A DNA stretch of 17,696 bases from an uncultured Acetobacteraceae bacterium (GTDB lineage: Bacteria > Pseudomonadota > Alphaproteobacteria > Acetobacterales > Acetobacteraceae): NCBI GenBank assembly GCA_903839965.1, contig CAIMEK010000804.1, positions 1 to 17,696 of the forward strand, given 5' to 3'. The notes beneath the pieces were generated by a model, which did no database searches, had not been told where the DNA came from, and worked only from the letters and a program-made list of their open reading frames with translations. The position numbers and the translations under genes were made by a program. Of this stretch, positions 15,494-17,696 are shown one piece after another (the first letter of the stretch is position 1; every line of letters starts with the position of its first letter).

Positions 15494-16576
15494 TCATTGC
15501 TTCGCCGGGCCGGCCTGGCCGTATGTGGCGCTGGCAAAACGGTATTCGGCATGGCCGAACCACGCGTTTTCCTCGTCGCGGAACGGCTTCCACGAGTCCA
15601 GCGTCTTCTTGAACAGCGGACTTTTCCCCGCCAGGTCCGCCATGACCGTGGCGCTTGCGCGGGCGGCGGCCTGCAGAACCTCGGGCGGGAACGGCCGCAG
15701 CTGCGCGCCCGCCGTAACCAGGCGCTTCAGCGCCGGGGGATTCTCGGCGTCGTAGCGGGCCTGCATCCAGCCGCAGGCGTCGTAGCAGGCGGCTTGCAGG
15801 GCCGCCTTGTAGGTCGCCGGCAGGTCGCGCCATTTGTCCAGGTTCACGGTGGCCCACAGCGTCTCGTTGCCGGCCCACCACCCCGGGTAATAATAGAATT
15901 TGGCCGCCTTGCTCAGCCCGAGCTTCTCGTCGTCGTACGGGCCGCTCCAGGCGGCGGCGCCGATCGTGCCTTTGGCCAGCGCGGCGGCGATGTCCGCGGC
16001 GGCGATCTGCTGCGGCTCGCTGCCCATTTCGGCAAGCACATTGCCGGCGAGGCCGGCAACCCGGATCTTCAGCCCCTTGAAATCATCCGGCGTCTTGATT
16101 TCCTTGCGGTGCCAGCCGCCCATCTGCGCGCCGGTATTGCCGGCTGGGATGCCCAGGCAGCCATGGGCCTTCAGCAATTCGTTCACGAGGTCGAGGCCGC
16201 CGCCATGGCGCAACCACGCCATCTGCTGGCGCGACGTGAGGCCGAACGGCACCGCCGCGGCAAAGCCGAAAGCCGGATCCTTGCCGAGGTAATAGGAGGG
16301 CGATGTGACGCCGATCTCCACAGTGCCGGCCTGCGCGGCGTCCAGCACCGCGAACGGCGGCGCCAGGTCGGCGGCGGGGCGGATCTGAAAGCGGTTGTCG
16401 GTCAGGTCGGCGACCCGCGCGCACAGGTATTCGACGCCGCCGTTCAGTGTTGCCAGCGATTTCGGGAAGCTGGAGGCCAGCCGCCATTGCACCTCCGCAG
16501 GGGTTTGCGCGCCGGCGGCCCCGGGCAACGCCGCAGCGCCCAGCGCGGCCGACATGACGAAACGGCGCCGATCCAT
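15494..16576 (-). CDS. TRAP transporter substrate-binding protein, TakP-like
   Basis: This is a periplasmic DctP-type binding protein of the TRAP family, 360 residues. The N-terminus MDRRRFVMSAALGAAALPGAAGAQ has a twin-arginine motif, a hydrophobic core and an AGA-type cleavage site, so Tat export is likely. The mature start VQWRLASSFPKSLATLNGGVEYL, then GNTGAQMGGWHRKEIKTPDDFKGLKIRV, GTIGAAAWSGPYDDEKLGL and KFYYYPGWWAGNETL closely match Rhodobacter TakP, a 2-oxo-acid binder, as I recall it. Arg172 in LKIRV is the expected carboxylate-binding arginine, and Trp210 in AAWSGPYDD is also conserved. An AGGAGA Shine-Dalgarno lies six bases before the ATG. No DctQ or DctM permease gene is in the window. 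It lies 57 bp downstream of secA and is convergent, by 24 bp, with the DcuC carrier. Confidence 0.9.
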   Translation of the reverse strand: MDRRRFVMSAALGAAALPGAAGAQTPAEVQWRLASSFPKSLATLNGGVEYLCARVADLTDNRFQIRPAADLAPPFAVLDAAQAGTVEIGVTSPSYYLGKDPAFGFAAAVPFGLTSRQQMAWLRHGGGLDLVNELLKAHGCLGIPAGNTGAQMGGWHRKEIKTPDDFKGLKIRVAGLAGNVLAEMGSEPQQIAAADIAAALAKGTIGAAAWSGPYDDEKLGLSKAAKFYYYPGWWAGNETLWATVNLDKWRDLPATYKAALQAACYDACGWMQARYDAENPPALKRLVTAGAQLRPFPPEVLQAAARASATVMADLAGKSPLFKKTLDSWKPFRDEENAWFGHAEYRFASATYGQAGPAKQ

Positions 16577-16633
16577 GTCGCGTCTCCTGTCCAGGGAATT
16601 CGCCTGAAGGCGCCGTGCGGAACCCGCGTAAGC

Positions 16634-17696
16634 CTACATGTTCCGCCCGTGGCAGTGCTTGAATTTCTTGCCGCTGCCGCATGGGCAGGGCGCGTTGCGT
16701 GGGCTGTTGCGCCAGGTCGCCGGATCGAGCGGATCGACCGAGTCGTTGCGCACCGGCCGGGTCGTCAGCCGGGCGTGCCCGCCCTCCGCCAGTTCGTATT
16801 CCTGCTCCGCCCCGGCCAGCGCCATCGCCGGTTCGGGGTGGCTTTCCACCAACCCGCGCGGCGGCGAGGGCGGCTCGATCGGTGCTTCGGCGCCCAGCTC
16901 CACACGCGCCAGCATGGAGGTCACCCGCTCCTTCAGCTCATCCAGCATGGCGTTGAAGAGCGCAAAAGCCTCGCTCTTGTATTCGTTCAGCGGATCGCGC
17001 TGGCCGTAGGCGCGCAGCCCGATCCCCTGGCGCAGGTGGTCGAGCGCCAACAGATGCTCTTTCCACACCGCGTCCAGCATCTGCAGCAGCAGGCTCTTTT
17101 CGACGAAGCGCATCAGGTCGGGGCCGAAATTGGCCGCCTTGGCAGCCATCGCCGCGTCGGCCGCCTGCTCGATGCGCTCGCTGATATGGACCTCGTCGAT
17201 GCCTTCCTCGTGCGCCCAGTCCACGATCGGCAGGTCGAGGTTCAGCAGGCGGCGCAGATCCTCGGCCAGCTCGGCCGATTCCCACTGCTCGGCGTAGGCC
17301 TTCTCGGGGATGCGGCGGCCGACCATCTGGCCGATCATCTCCGAGCGCATGTCGGCGATGGTCTCCGACACGTCGCTCGCCTTCATGAACTCGCGGCGCT
17401 GCGCGTACACCTCGCGGCGCTGATCGCTCATGACGTCGTCGTATTTCAGCACGTTCTTGCGGGTGTCGAAGTTGCGCGCCTCGACCTTCTTCTGCGCCTT
17501 CTCCAGCGCCTTGTTGATCCACGGATGCACGATCGGCTCGCCTTCCTTCAGCCCCAGCCGGGTGAGCATGCCGCCCATCCGGTCCGAGCCGAAGATGCGC
17601 ATCAGGTCGTCTTCCAGCGACAGGAAGAACTTGGACGCGCCCGGGTCGCCCTGGCGGCCGCCGCGGCCGCGCAACTGGTTATCGATGCGCCGGCTT
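16634..17696 (-). CDS. secA: Preprotein translocase ATPase SecA (C-terminal part)
   Basis: SecA is the ATPase motor that drives preproteins through SecYEG. The - strand frame is open to the window edge and gives the last 353 or so residues; the N-terminal ATPase core is outside. The fragment begins at helicase motif VI, with RIDNQLRGRGGRQGDPGAS, then FFLSLEDDLMRIFGSDRM. The helical scaffold and wing region follows (NVLKYDDVMSDQRREVYAQR, LLQMLDAVWKEHLLALDHLR, GLRAYGQRDPLNEYKSEAF). It ends in a variable linker and the zinc-binding SEC-C tail CPCGSGKKFKHCHG with the CxC-x8-CH ligands intact. The stop is a TAG at 16634-16636. The TRAP binding-protein gene follows on the same strand after 57 bp, with no strong terminator between them. 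Confidence 0.97.
   Translation of the reverse strand, partial: SRRIDNQLRGRGGRQGDPGASKFFLSLEDDLMRIFGSDRMGGMLTRLGLKEGEPIVHPWINKALEKAQKKVEARNFDTRKNVLKYDDVMSDQRREVYAQRREFMKASDVSETIADMRSEMIGQMVGRRIPEKAYAEQWESAELAEDLRRLLNLDLPIVDWAHEEGIDEVHISERIEQAADAAMAAKAANFGPDLMRFVEKSLLLQMLDAVWKEHLLALDHLRQGIGLRAYGQRDPLNEYKSEAFALFNAMLDELKERVTSMLARVELGAEAPIEPPSPPRGLVESHPEPAMALAGAEQEYELAEGGHARLTTRPVRNDSVDPLDPATWRNSPRNAPCPCGSGKKFKHCHGRNM

Noticed and set aside
16600..16613. Short CGCC/GGCG hairpin downstream of secA
   Set aside because: The stem has only four pairs and no T run follows on the - strand, so it is too weak to call a terminator.

Overview
The window is about 17.7 kb of high-GC DNA, roughly 70% GC judged by eye. 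Its genes resemble those of an alphaproteobacterium, most likely Rhodospirillales/Acetobacteraceae. The basis is the gene order rpsP-rimM-trmD-rplS-leuC-leuD-leuB, the style of the proteins, and a GC-rich hypothetical gene of a type I associate with Acetobacteraceae. That assignment is inference from recognition, not from a search.

Region 1 (1-6416, + strand) is housekeeping. It holds the ribosomal and tRNA-modification block rpsP (5' end cut), rimM, trmD and rplS, followed 30 bp later by the leucine genes leuC, leuD and leuB. Genes overlap or nearly touch, except for a 58-bp leuD-leuB gap that carries a perfect 12-bp hairpin. An AI-2E/PerM-type membrane protein follows leuB, and an intrinsic terminator closes the region.

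Region 2 (6417-10019, + strand) is a small accessory stretch. It has a type I secretion-type ABC exporter whose C39-like domain has no cysteine and which probably starts at TTG, an SRPBCC-fold protein, and an uncharacterised proline/arginine-rich protein. The start of the last gene coincides with a LexA-box-like repeat and may be leaderless.

Region 3 (10020-15469) starts with a convergent LysE-family exporter on the - strand, with a palindrome at its 3' side and a possible attenuator in its leader. Divergent from it is a branched-chain amino acid type ABC transporter operon, livH-livM-livG-livF, which lacks its binding protein. A DcuC-type C4-dicarboxylate carrier of clearly lower GC is attached four bases after livF.

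Region 4 (15470-17696, - strand) has a TakP-like TRAP binding protein with a Tat signal and no TRAP permease in view, downstream of the 3' part of secA.

Most of the window is ordinary. I see no CRISPR array, insertion sequence, tRNA or rRNA. The points that merit a second look are the low-GC dcuC graft, the orphan transporter components around it, the control sites near 9356-9392, 10037-10062 and 10702-10741, and the exporter with a degenerate peptidase domain.
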